Below, piece after piece: positions 37,315 through 48,600 of a DNA stretch of 64,000 nucleotides (positions are counted from its first letter, which is position 1; each line of letters begins with the position of its first letter). The DNA comes from Gigaspora rosea (lineage: Eukaryota > Glomeromycota > Glomeromycetes > Diversisporales > Gigasporaceae). The position numbers and the translations under genes were made by a program. A model generated the notes under the pieces. That model did not search any database. It worked only from the letters and a program-made list of their open reading frames with translations, and was not told where the DNA came from. Where the stretch lies: positions 160,160 to 224,159 of the forward strand of contig QKWP01000273.1 in the NCBI GenBank assembly GCA_003550325.1, read 5' to 3'.

Positions 37315-40155
37315 ATGGAACTTACTTTCAACTCAGAACATTTTATGAGACATCAAGTCTCAAATCTTGATCTCTCTCAAGAATTTTTAGAATCTGATCA
37401 TGAATTAGTAGACCTTCCTCAAGAAGTAATAAATTCCCTTCATAATGTAGAGGAGCCCTATCAGGATTAACAAATTATTCTTAAGAATTAATGAACATCC
37501 CTTAAATAAATTCTTTTCAAGAATTAATGGACTTTCCTCAAACAAATTCTTTTCAAGAATTAATGGGCTTCCCTCAAGAAACATTATGTAATAAAATGCG
37601 TGATGAAATGTGTGATGAAACGCATAATGAAACATATGATAAGATGCATGATGAAATATATGATGAAGTTCATGAAGAAATGCATGAAACCCATAAAGGA
37701 CAAGATTTGGTTGGAATTAATGGTCTATTATCTCACATTAACAAAGCAATTGTATTTGCCATTGATGATACTTTTTTTAACTGGTCAATTGCAGAACACT
37801 ATGTTGCTGAATATGGCTGTCAAAAAGGATTTGTAGCAATTAAGATAAGCAATAAAACTGATCATAATGGGTTTAATAAACCTGTATTATAAGTATGAAT
37901 TTAGCGAACCAAAGAAAACTAATAACTTACCAAATCAACATAATAAAGGTTCTAAAAAACTTAACTGTGATTGGAAAGTTAATTTGTCGTATGCAACTGG
38001 TGTAGTTCACATCACTAGTTTTAATGATAACCATGTTGAGCATCAATTTTTGCCAGATACCAAAATTTTTGCTCCTGTAAATCGTCGATTTTCTGATAAT
38101 TGTCGCGAAGAAATTCATCATTTAGTAGTAAACAGTTGGTGTAATCTGTCAACAATATGATCTCTTCTATCTGTTAAATACCCCAACCAGCTTTCTTAAC
38201 ATGTGATCTTGCAAATATTGTGACTCAATTATGACGAGAACATAATATAGAAGGAAGTGAAGCATCATAGCTTTTAAAACAGCTTTATGAATATAGGAAA
38301 AAGGTTTCTAATTGGTATATTGAACCTTTAGTTGATTCTGTTAGCAATTGACTCTGTGGAATTTTTTGGATGGACCTGGGTCAACGTAAAAAATGGATTC
38401 AGTTTTGTAACATAATAGTTCAAGACAATACGGCACAAACAAACCATTATAATTTTTCTTTGTGCCTTTTTGTTTTAATTGATAATCATAATAAAACATG
38501 AATTGCAGCACAAGCTTTAATGCCTGATAAAACTATTGAATCTTTTCGTTGAGTTATGAGACAATAAAAAATGCAACTGGAATTTTGCCAAGAATTTTAA
38601 TGACGGATGAAGATCTTTCTATGAAATATGTTGTAGCTCATGATCTTTTGAATACTAAGCATTTATTTTGTTTGTATCATTTAAGTCAAAATCTTTTAAA
38701 AAATCTTCAAAGTAAGCTTGGCGAGCAGTATGCAGATTTTATTAAAGATTTTTATTCAACACGTAATAGTTTAAATGAAAGTGTATTTGAGGCAAAATTT
38801 ACAAATTTTTTGAATAAATATCCAGCTGCATCTTCATATCTACGAAAGCTATTTTTAAGTAAAGAATCATAGCCGTGTGCTTATACATTTAAAATTTTTA
38901 CCGGTGGAATACAATCGACTCAGAGAGTTGAAGGACTTAATAATCATATTAAAACTGCTATAAATAGTTCATCAACTTTATTACAAGTAATGGAAGCAAT
39001 CCACCAACACATTGAGCGTGAAAGTCTTAGTCAACGTTTTAATTCGTGGTTTCAGGATTGAATTAATTATAATGATCATCTCATTTTACAGACTGTTTTT
39101 CCACAAGTCGTTCAACAAATAAATAAGTATTTAACACCAAATTTAGCAACTGAGCAACAAAAGCAGATAGTTCAATCGACTATCTATCGAGCTCAAATAT
39201 TAAACGTATGTAGGTGATATTGGGGTTATTTTTATCGTTATTTGTTATTTTAATTAACTGCTCTATTTTATAGTCGTGGAATTCTGATTCATTAAATTTA
39301 CAAGAAGTTACATATGACAATAATTTTATTGAAGACATATATATATGATGTTTCACAATCATATTTATTGGCTTTAATTAAAGAAAATGAATATTCTTCT
39401 GTTAAAGAAGTTTGGAAAATTATATGTTTAATTTCGACTAAGTCTGTTCATTATGTTATATTGTATAAAAATGGACATTATTTATGTACTTGCCTTTTAT
39501 TGGTTAATCATGGGCTCATATGTCGACATTTTTTTGTGTATTACTTGAATCGAATTTTGCAAGGTTCCATATAATGCTGTTTCTGATTCGTTGGCACAAG
39601 GATGATATAACCGAATTTGAACGTGCTCAAGAGCCATTTTTAACATCCAATTGAAATACCGAATTAGCACCAATTACACATCGATTAAGTAATACAACAA
39701 ATGTAAACTTACTTAGAATCGATGATGTCCAGGAAAATAGCTTTCAAAAATTTGTAGACAAGTAGCTTCAATTTAATAAATCAATGAGTCTCGCAAAGAA
39801 GGCTATTATGTTACAGAATAGTGAAAATGACAACGAATTAGATACTCTTTTGAAAGATTACATTGAAAAAAAGACTCTTCAACATGAAAAAGAAACTAAA
39901 GAAAGAGAATTGAGAACTCTTAGAGAGAACTATAGTTCAGGAAATGGTTTAGCCATAGAAACTGATGATAATCAACTAATTTCTATTGATGATATTGCTA
40001 ATCCCTTAAATCATATTGGAAAAGGAGCTCTGAAAAAAATCATATTAAAGGTGCACAAGAGGATTATAGGCCAAAAAAAAGCCAAATCAGGTGCAAGCAC
40101 AAGACTATGTGAACTTTGTCATGAACTGAATCACTATGTTCACAAAAAAATCTAA
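37315..40155 (+). pseudogene. decayed MULE (Mutator-like) transposase gene
   Basis: Pieces in three frames follow the order of a MULE transposase. An N-terminal segment begins MELTFNSEHF. A FAR1-like DNA-binding part follows (37770-38060: NWSIAEHYVAEYGCQKGF, then CDWKVN, VVHITSFNDNHVEH). The MULE DDE core is at 38370-38720: LWMDLGQRKKW-like, IVQDNTAQTNHYNFSLCLF, MPDKTIESFR, MTDEDLSM, FCLYHLSQNLLKNL. A SWIM zinc finger is at 39465-39550 (GHYLCTCLL...GLICRHFF). A C-terminal CxxC knuckle remnant is at 39784-40155 (LCELCHELNHYVHKK). Multiple stops (for example after 37467, at 38160, and within 38500-38560 and 39060) and frameshifts show it is dead. An ATGA-repeat stretch lies at 37600-37690. Terminal inverted repeats were not found. 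Confidence 0.85.
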
Positions 40156-41024
40156 TCTAGAAAAGTAGCAGTGTGCATTTATATACATTATAAATTTCAC
40201 ATGTTTAGTGCTATACTTATATTAGTGACGCCAAGAAAAAACCTGAAAACCTTATTAGAAAAAAATTTTAGGTTTCTTTTGATGATGCTTATTTCTGTTT
40301 TGTTTTTTTTCATACTAAGGTATGGTCAAGTTATTGGATAACGATAATGGTTTTTTTTTTGAAGTTTCTCTTTTGCGTTGAGGTTAGTTTAAATAGTTTA
40401 TATTGCTTTAGATTAGAATAAAAACTAATAAACTCTTTATCATATTGTATTATAGGTTTATATACATTCATATAAATCAAATGATATTGTCTTTTTTGTA
40501 TTTAGAGGTTCGACAATTTTTTTTTTAAAAAAGCTCTTTCTTTTATATTGGTATTAACAAAGTTCTTTTATTATTTATAGCAAGGTGATGACCAGTTCTA
40601 AACTAATTTTTTTAACAAGTACATATCTTATACTGCGTTATGAAAATGCTAATTGAGATTTAATAAAGGCACTTAATAACATCTATGCTTTAAGTATATC
40701 GTATTTTATCAATACATTATCTTTGCTGTACGTATGTTTGTACATGTATACACAGTTTAGTTTATTACTATGAATTAAAGAATCATTAAAAAACAAAACC
40801 AGAATCTGCTTTTTGGTATTTTTTATTAACGTTCCAAGAGTAGTTAGATAATCAATTAGTACTTTGGTCTATTAATTAATGGCTACGCAATTATATCTAT
40901 ACATTTTGATATACCAACTAGTAGACTAGTCAATTAATGATTAATTGACTAATTGATTAATGGATCATTTTTATTTGATTTTTGGGATCGATCACAGCTT
41001 AGCTGCATTTTTGCAGGTATTTCA
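40156..41024. other. spacer after the MULE
   Basis: AT-rich, no gene. It probably includes the 3' end of the MULE element. At 40860-40985 there is a cluster of ATTAAT/ATTGATTAA inverted motifs. Confidence 0.4.
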
Positions 41025-41108
41025 CAGATCAGTATGGTATAGGTGAGCAGATCCGTATAGTATAGGCCAAATTTTTAAATCTATACTATACTGATCTGGT
41101 GTAATATA

Positions 41109-41350
41109 TGGGGCCTTTGTTAGAAAAACCACAGTTAGAGACTATTTAGATTTTGACAATAAAATTTGAAATTGCTAGCTATCTATTAATCCAATTTTGA
41201 ATAAACTTTTTTTTATTTTATAAAGCTTAAATAACTTTATAAAGTAAAAAAAAGTTTATTCAAATTGAATTAATAGATAGCTAGCAATTTCAAATTTTAT
41301 TGTCAAAATCTAAATAGTCTCTAACTGTGGTTTTTCTAGCAAAGACCCTA
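41109..41350. mobile_element. fold-back MITE at a TA target
   Basis: 242 bp, arms of about 100 bp (TGGGGCCTTTGTTAGAAAAA against the complement of the right end TAGGGTCTTTGCTAGAAAAA), with TA on both sides. The related element at 24851-25060 shows the empty site (complement GTAATATATATTGGCA). TA target and TIRs fit the Tc1/mariner group. No coding capacity. Confidence 0.85.
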
Positions 41351-41360
41351 TATATTAGTG

Positions 41361-41384
41361 TTAGGGTTAGGGTTAGGGTTAGGA
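41361..41384 (+). repeat. short interstitial TTAGGG array
   Basis: Four near-consecutive TTAGGG units, the common fungal telomere repeat, inside the GTATAGTATAG-family element. Confidence 0.85.
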
Positions 41385-41440
41385 ATTATAGCTAATTGGT
41401 ATGGTATAGATTTAAAACTTTGGTCTATACTATACGGATC

Positions 41441-42058
41441 CGACGAAAAAATGGGTAACTTCATATAACTAATTTGTGTAACAAAAATTAATGGTTTTTG
41501 ATTGGCTAATTGATACTGTGGATCACGTAACTTGCAACTTCAAAATAGAACTTTGTACAATGTTACGACTGTTTGTTTATTTGGTTGTATATCACGTGAT
41601 TGGGTGTTATATAACATGCTGTTATACATATAATTTTCCTTTTAGAATATATATTTTTTATAGAATTTACTAATTTCTTTTCATTGTCTGACTGCCTAGA
41701 ATTATTTATACTAATTTATATATTACCTTCTAAATAAAATATATTATCTTTGTTAGAGTTAAAATTAAAGTTAGTAAATAATATTATATAGTATTAAAAT
41801 TTTCAAGAAATTTTTTTTATTAGTATACAAAAGATAATTTCTTAGGCAAAATTTTGCGATAAGTGTGATTTTTCAAAAAAGCAATTGTTGTTTTAACTAT
41901 TACATTATACCTGATCTTGCATTCTGATTGGCCAATAACAAAAATTGGTAGGGAAATTAGTATAATCTCTCTTATATACTGTATGATATACCAATTCAAT
42001 ATAATTAGTAAGTGTATACCAATCCTTTTTTAATAATATTAATTAAGTATATGTCAAA
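41441..42058. other. AT-rich spacer with CACGTGA and CCAAT motifs
   Basis: No gene. Contains TTTGATTGGC, GATCACGTAA, ATCACGTGATTGG and ATTGGCC motifs that recur in nearby non-autonomous elements. Confidence 0.4.
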
Positions 42059-43805
42059 TAGGGTTGCGACCCAAACCTACTAGTTTGGGATTTGGTAGAA
42101 CCCAAACAGCATTTACTAGGTTTCACAAAATGCTTTTAATTTGCCGTAATATCAAACTTTGTGACATGTAACTTGTATTATAACTAGAAGTTCCAAATTT
42201 TTATATGTAAAAACTAGTTTGGGTCTAACCCCAAATAAAGGGGTCTATTAAAGCCAGGTACCTTCACGTGACTGTTAGCCAATCAAATCGTAAAATTTTG
42301 ATCTTTACAGAGATCAACCCGATGAGACAAAAACAAAGAAAAAAAGTGAAAAATGCTAAAAACACAAGAAATGATTGTTTAAACCTGTCATAGAGCATTA
42401 ATAAAATATGTCGGAACATGTTCTAATCCTAACCTCCAACTAACTTTTATCTTAATTTTAATTAAATAATCAAAATTATATATAGAACCTGGCTTTAATA
42501 GTTCATTAAATACATAATATTTGATTGTTAATATACAAAACTTTACTCCCAGTTATTTGTTTTCTAACAATTATACATCATAATAATAGCCATATTCAGT
42601 ATCGTAATTTTTTGGTATTGAAAACGGTTTCACTAAAGATCCATAACATAAAAATAAAAAACCTTTTTTGGTTATATTCTATTAATGATAGTTATATGAT
42701 TTCCTGATTAAATAAATTGATCGTGACTACTACCGTCAAAAAGACCTCTTATGAGATTAACAAAGAATGGTTATTTCTTCTAACATGCTGTTTTTATAAG
42801 TTTGAAAAGAAGTTTTATTGCATAGTACTAATATTTATAATCACATTTTTTAAAGTATTTTAAATAATTTTAAACAAACCCCAGTAATAAGAGTCTAAGA
42901 ATCTATTATTATGTACTAAAGCAAAGAAATTCAAAAAAATTACCATATAAATAAGTAGAGTTAAATTTTTTTTAATTTTCTACTTTATATACTTAAGTTT
43001 TATTTCATGACTTTCTTAAAATATTTGTCTTTCTTTTTTTTTTCTTGTAGCTACGTGGACTGGATAATTATATGATGTGAATTAATTATAAAATTCTATA
43101 TGTATTTGTTTTGTATAACCTAATTCAATATTTTTTACTTACTTTCTTTACATAAATAAAATTTATTCAATCATGATTTAGATTTATAGTGATTCTTATA
43201 CTGATTTAAAGTAGTAAGTTATATGACTTAAAAGTTTCGTAAGACAATTTTCTATGCTTATGTGCATCTATCCAAATTGGCTAAAAATGCTACAAAATCA
43301 TGATAAATAAAACAATTGTTTACCAAATGTTACAATTAAATAATCTTAGTTAAAACCAGTTTCATTAGGATGTTAAATAAGCTTTGTAGAAAAATTTTAA
43401 AATGAGTACTACAAGACAAAAACCTGTATCCCTTAATTTATCTTTACCTCACTTAAATTCAAAAAATGCAATGATATAAAATCGAAATAAAACTAGATAA
43501 GATGACCAGAGTCAATTACACATTCGCTTTTATTGCAAATTTAAATTATAATCAGGTTCTTTTGGTATAATAAATTTAAATTCAAGATTTTTACATGTTA
43601 TTGGCTTAGCTACATTATCTGATCTTGAATTCAGTCTTTAAATTATTATTGTTGAACTTGGATATACCCAATTAAAAGTCAAATTTATTGAACAATTTAA
43701 AGAATATAATGGTTTTTGAGTTTGAACTATATTTGGGTTTTGGTCATGAGCCCAAACTAGGTAGAAATGCCGTAACTAAAAAAAAGGGTTTGGATCGCAA
43801 CTCTA
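42059..43805. mobile_element. hAT-like non-autonomous element with CCCAAAC repeats
   Basis: About 1.75 kb. The left end TAGGGTTGCGACCCAAACC pairs with the complement of the right end TAGAGTTGCGATCCAAACCC. The flanking 8-mers ATGTCAAA (42051-42058) and ATATTAAA (43806-43813) agree at six of eight positions. CCCAAAC/GTTTGGG motifs recur near both ends (42085-42240 and 43730-43800). No transposase remnant is visible. It contains a nested MITE at 42244-42501. Confidence 0.6.
42244..42501. mobile_element. small MITE nested in the hAT-like element
   Basis: 258 bp with 15-bp perfect ends CTATTAAAGCCAGGT. It contains CACGTGACTGTTAGCCAATC near the left end, a motif pair also found at 61427. No clear target duplication. 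Confidence 0.6.
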
Positions 43806-44099
43806 ATATTAAAGGTCAAGCAAATTTGCTATAAAAAGCTCATTTTTGTATACAAATGGACAAATATTTTAAAAAATTTAGTTTGAGTGTATGACAAAGG
43901 TTTTTTGTATGTATTCAGGGGTCTTGCCCTAATTAGGACCCAAATATCTAGTTTAGAGTTTATATTTTATATATTATTTAAAAAGTAAAAAAAAACAGTT
44001 TTTTGCAATTAACTTGGTATCCAATGATCCAATTTAAATGAACTTTTTTTAAATAAAGTAAGGCATATTTAACAAAAAAAGATCATTTAATTCTGATTA

Positions 44100-44957
44100 G
44101 AGTAGTGCCATTTATCAGCTGATTAGGGTTTCACTAAGTGGCTGACCTCCACCCTCACCTGATAATTTTTCTGAGCATTTGATTGGTTAAAATTTAATAA
44201 TATATATATATATATTAAATATTGAATAACTTATGATCTACTAGTCTGTTTTGGATAATTCAACTACCAAAATGTTTGTCTCAATGAGACAATTCTAACA
44301 AGCTCAAAACCATCCAAATCCAATCACAGTATCCCAAGATCATTCGACTTTTGTATAGTTTTAATAGTAATTTTTAAAATTACTAAGTAAATTTTTTTAA
44401 TATTAAATAACTTTTGATCTACCGGTCCATTTTGGATGATTTAGCTAGCAAAATGTTCATCTTAGTGAGATGATTCCAATGAGCTCAAATTATTAAATTT
44501 AATTACAGGATTCCAAGATCAACAAAGATTTGTATCATATATAATTATAAAGTATAAGGAATTGCTAATAACTTTTGATCTACTAGTCCATTTTGGATGA
44601 TTTAACTACCAAAATGTTTGTCTCAATAAGACAATTCTAACAAGCCCAAAATCGCTAAAATCCAATCACAGGATCTCGTGATCGATCAAATTTTGTAAGA
44701 TTTTAATAGTGTTTTTAGAATTACTATGTAAATATCTTTAACAGTGAATAACTCTTGAACCACTAGTCCGTTCTAAACGATTTAACCACCAAAATGTTTG
44801 TCTTAATGAGATAATTCTAACGAGTCCAAAATCATTAAATCTAATCACAAAATCACAAGATTGTTAAACATTAGTATAACAGCTTATCTACAAATTTAAT
44901 AGTTTTTACAGTACCACAATTAGTGATGCCACCAAAATTGATTTTTGAAAAAGGCCT
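44100..44957. repeat. tandem units of the 33.7-kb fold-back family (left arm)
   Basis: Several ~180-bp units, each with AACTTTTGATCTACTAGTCC, a CCAAAATGTT-GTCT-AA-GAGA block and CAATCACAGGAT, in direct order. Inverted partners lie at 46290-46740, so the whole 44.1-46.7 kb stretch is a large palindrome opened by later insertions. The outermost block GCCATTTATCAGCTGAT (44107) has an inverted partner at about 48690-48706. Confidence 0.7.
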
Positions 44958-45275
44958 ACCGTATTTGTCTGAAAATAAGCTACCCTTTTTGGCCAAAAAG
45001 TTATACAAAAAATCATAGGGGTAGCTTATTTTCAGATTGTTAAATTTTTTGAAAAATTGAAAAACATACTAATAAAAAGTTGTCCAAATGCCATCAAATT
45101 TTTATTGTAAGTATATTTCATTGCGCTAAACAACTTTATTTAATTGACTTTTTGAAGTTTACATAGTAAAAAAAAGTTTTATATATAGCAACTGTTAATG
45201 ATTTCTTTAAAAATTTTTCTAAAAATCTGGGGGTAGCTTCTTTTGAAGGTAGCTTATTTTTGGAAACCTATAGTA
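44958..45275. mobile_element. MITE with AATAAGCTACC ends
   Basis: About 318 bp. ACCGTATTTGTCTGAAAATA and AAGCTACCC at the left pair with the complement of the right end (ATACTATAGGTTTCCAAAAA, TAAGCTACC). GGGTAGCTT is repeated internally at both ends. It is AT-rich in between with no coding frame. Confidence 0.65.
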
Positions 45276-45493
45276 TTTCGTTTTTATTAGAGAAAATTAA
45301 AATTTTTTATAAGGAAGAGCAAATAAAATTTATATAGATATGTTCATTATAATTCTGTCTATTCAAAAAAGTATTAAATAATTTCATCTTTTAAGTAAAA
45401 TAGGTTAAAAACAATTTCGTCTTCAAATTTTAATTTCAGGTTTTAGAACCCGAAATAATTTTGTCCTTATATATAATTACAATATAAAAAAAG
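45276..45493. other. spacer between MITEs
   Basis: AT-rich, no gene or element recognised. Confidence 0.4.
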
Positions 45494-46286
45494 GGTACTG
45501 CTATTTACACTATGGTTTTTGCTATTTGCACCATGGATTTTGTGTAACAGTAGATCATCAACCAACATTTTCTATTTGCACCATAGTAATATATGTTGCA
45601 CCAATAAAAACTCGCTTTTTTTTGTAGATTAACAGTTATTGGCGCCGTTAATATTGTGTAATATTACACAAATTTTTTTTGGTAGCCTAATCTAATGCGG
45701 GCCAACCCTACCCCTAAATTTATAATGCGGGCAGACCCTTACCCTAATTTTTTAAGGCCTTAACATAATGTGGGCCAGATTTTCACAATTTTGTATAACC
45801 TTGGACTATATTCATGTTGCACCAATAAAAACTCGCCTTTTTTTGTAGATTAATAGTTATTTCGCGCTGTTAATGTTGTGTAATAGTACACAAGTCTTGT
45901 TTTGGTAATCTAGTAGGCCTGCTAACCTAATTTTATAATGTGGGCCAACCCTAACCCTAATTTTATAATGCGGGCCAACCCTTACCCTAATTTTTTAAGG
46001 CCTTAAAAAATTAGGGTAAGGATTGGCCCGAATTATAAAATTAGGGTTAGGGTTGGCCCACATTATAAAATTAGGTTAGCAGGCCTACTAGATTACCAAA
46101 ACAAGACTTGTGTAATATTACACGATATTAACGGCGCGAAATAACTATTAATTTACAAAAAAAGACGAGTTTTTATTGGTGCAACATATATTACCATAGT
46201 GCAAATAGAAAAGGTTGGTTGATGATCTACTGTTACACGAAATCCATGGCGCAAATAGCAAAAACCATGGTATAAATAGCAACAAC
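45494..46286. mobile_element. long fold-back element
   Basis: About 790 bp. TACTGCTATTTACACTATGG at the left pairs with the complement of the right end (TTGCTATTTATACCATGG). The arms continue through TTGCACCAATAAAAACTCG and GTGTAATATTACAC to a perfect central palindrome at about 45987-46018 (CCCTAATTTTTTAAGG and complement). The left arm holds two repeats of the TTGCACCAATAAAAACTCG block. No coding frame. Confidence 0.75.
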
Positions 46287-46747
46287 CTTGAAATCCTGTA
46301 ATTGGATTTTAATGATTTTGGACTCGTTAGAATCGTCTCATTGAGACGAACATTTTGGTGGTTAAATCGTCCATAACAGACTAGTGGTTCAAGAGTTATT
46401 CATTGTTAAAGATATTTACATAGTAATTTTAAAAACACTATTAAAATCTTACAAAATTTGATCGATCACAGGATTCTGTAATAGCTCGAACATTTTGGTA
46501 GTTAAATCATCTAAAATGGTCTAGTAGATCAAAAGCTATTATCAATTCCTTAAATTGGCCCATATGAAACTCCAATTTAATTATTAATTGTTTATAGAAT
46601 ACAAATTTTTGTTGATTTTAGGATTCTGTAATTAGAATTTAATGACTTTGGGCTTGTTAGAATCATCTCACTGAGGCGAACATTTTGGTAGTTAAATCAT
46701 AAAAAATGGACTGTTGGATCAAAAATTATTTAATATTAAAAATAATA
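46287..46747. repeat. 33.7-kb fold-back family (right arm)
   Basis: Inverted partner of 44540-44930: GGACTCGTTAGAATCGTCTC, GAACATTTTGGTGGTTAAAT and AAAATTTGATCGATCACAGG all complement the left-arm units. Confidence 0.7.
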
Positions 46748-47061
46748 TATAAAATATTATTTATTTTTTTTTTTTTAATATTAGGGATATAGCTCCTGCC
46801 TCAAACTTTATTAATACTTAAGCAAATTGACATACAGTGGTGCCTTTTATACATACATATTATATACAAGTATTGAGACTAGGACTTCAGGCTATAAATC
46901 CTTTATCCATGGCTAAAACCTACCAGAGCCTTCTATATTCCCATTTATATAGTTGACCTGGATTTGTATGCCCCTTTTCAACCAACAATCAACATTCTTA
47001 TGTCCGCCACTTTAACCATATTTCCTAATTCATTACTTTCAATTTGGTGTGTGTTGCTAGG

Positions 47062-47312
47062 CAGTGTTGTCACTTGGACGTTTTTTGGACATTTTGGACA
47101 TTTTTTCAAATTAAAATTACTTAAAATTTTATTAAGATAATCTATTTTAATTTTATCACCAATGAGTTCAGCACCTAAAAAAATATATAATTATATATTT
47201 TTTTAAGTTACTTTATTGATTAGTTAAACATGGGCATAGGCTTGGACAATTTTGGACAATCTTGGACGTTGGACAAAAAACATAGTATGGACATGTCCAA
47301 GTGACAACACTG
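47062..47312. mobile_element. hAT-type MITE, GGACA family, copy 3
   Basis: 251 bp. TIRs CAGTGTTGTCACTTGGAC and the complement at the right end match over at least 16 bp. TSD TTGCTAGG (47054-47061) and TTGCCAGG (47313-47320) differ at one base. TTGGAC/GGACA arrays occur at both ends. The centre (TTCAGCACCTAAAAAAATAT) is shared with the copy at 28758. Confidence 0.92.
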
Positions 47313-47605
47313 TTGCCAGGTAGGTGCTTTATGCTTCCAAGTTGGTGTACCTGAAATCTGGTTACTCAGAAAATCCCTTACTAGCATAATTCTCGAGGGT
47401 TCGTATCTCAAGCATGCAGCTGCCTCTATCACATTAGGTAAGTATCTCAAGCCTGCATGCTGCCACAACCAGCTAGTTTCCTGCGACTTGAGGACCCAGG
47501 ATTTAACGTTCTGAATTTGGAAATGTGCAAACGACTGTACTTCCCGCTATGGTAGCAAGGTATCTGGGCATGTTTCGCAAATGCTTCCAGTGCCAAATAT
47601 AGTTG

Positions 47606-48389
47606 TAGGGTTCTCAATGGGCCGGGTTGGGCCGGGTTCATCTAAACCCAAGCCCGACCCGTAGAATTATAAACCCAGCCCAAGCCCGGCCCAATTCATC
47701 GCGGGTTTGAAATATAAGCCCAAACCCGGCCCGAGCTTAGCCCAGCCCGACCCAACCCAACCCAGGCCTGGCCCAACCCAGTCCCACCCAACCCAAGCCC
47801 GGCTCAACCCAAGCCCGGCCCAACAAGCCTGGCCCAATCTATAATTTGCAAATAGTATTACTAATTAATTAATCATCAACAATTAATTAATTGTCCAATA
47901 AAATTATCATTGATTAGTTGGCAACTTGACAACTAATTAATTTTTGATTTGAAACACTAAGATAATTATATTTTTCAAATAACTTAATTATTAAAATGTA
48001 TATTCTTGAATCTATTATATTATATTATGCTAAAAATTACACACTTTACCAAATTAACTAGAATATTATTTGGTTAATTTTTATTAGGTATTTCAAGAAT
48101 TATAAAAATAGCTAACTAAATTAAAAAATTTATAGTTTAAAAAAAAATAAAATTTTAACATCTAATTTAAATACAATAGGCCTATAACTAGTAAAAACTG
48201 TATATTTTTAATAAGTATTGCCGGGTTTTATCGGGCCTCTTTATAAAACCCAGGCCCGGCCCATTATTTTACAAGCCCAACCCAGGCCCGGCCCAATTAA
48301 TCACGGGCTTAAAATTTGGGCCCAAGCCCGGCCCAGGCCCGGCCCAACCCACAAATTACCGGGTTTGGCCCAGCCCGTTGCAAACCCTA
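47606..48389. mobile_element. hAT-type element with GGCCCGGGCTT repeats
   Basis: 784 bp with ends TAGGGTTCTCAATGGGCC and the complement of the right end TAGGGTTTGCAACGGGCTGG, and a perfect 8-bp TSD TATAGTTG (47598-47605 and 48390-48397). Both ends are long arrays of GGCCCGGCCCAA/CCCAAGCCC motifs, strongly GC-rich, around an AT-rich core with no coding frame. It inserted into the retro-unit at 46764-48584. Confidence 0.9.
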
Positions 48390-48600
48390 TATAGTTGGAT
48401 GGCATCATGAGGCTAGAGAGAACCCGATTACCACTGCATGTACTTATACCAGCATATACCTGTATTGGTGGTCCTAAATCCTCTTAACGTCCGAAGACTC
48501 CCATATGGGTACGCCCAGAGCTCTATTGGGTCTTGACACATACATGCCTCCATGTTTCCACTTCTTATTGGCCGATTTGTTCTGTATAAAATATTATTTA

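Larger units (their letters stand above)
41025..41440. mobile_element. GTATAGTATAG-family MITE, second copy, with nested insertion
   Basis: The left end CAGATCAGTATGGTATAGGT is almost identical to the element at 24851-25060. The interior (TTAGGAATTATAGCT) also matches it in reverse orientation. The right arm is shortened. It is split by the 242-bp element at 41109-41350. Next to the split is a short TTAGGG array (41361-41384); the copy at 24851 has only one such unit. Confidence 0.75.
46764..48584 (-). mobile_element. truncated retro-inserted unit, probably a 5'-truncated LINE
   Basis: Perfect 16-bp direct repeats TATAAAATATTATTTA (46748-46763 and 48585-48600) flank a minus-strand unit that ends in a 13-nt poly(A). 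An AATAAA lies about 30 nt before the tail. Without two nested hAT-type elements the unit is about 770 bp. Its GC is visibly higher than the flanks. Decayed frames read GLRYLPNVIEAAACL, LVRDFLSN and LALEAFAKHAQI, similar in style to the region after the RT in LINE ORF2 proteins, with stops and frame changes. TPRT by LINE machinery is supported by the TSD and tail. A retrocopied host mRNA is the alternative. Confidence 0.75.

Noticed and set aside
47606-48389. assignment to MULE by a 9-10-bp TSD
   Set aside because: ATATAGTTG can be read as 9 bp, but with TAG...CTA ends the perfect 8-bp TATAGTTG fits hAT better.
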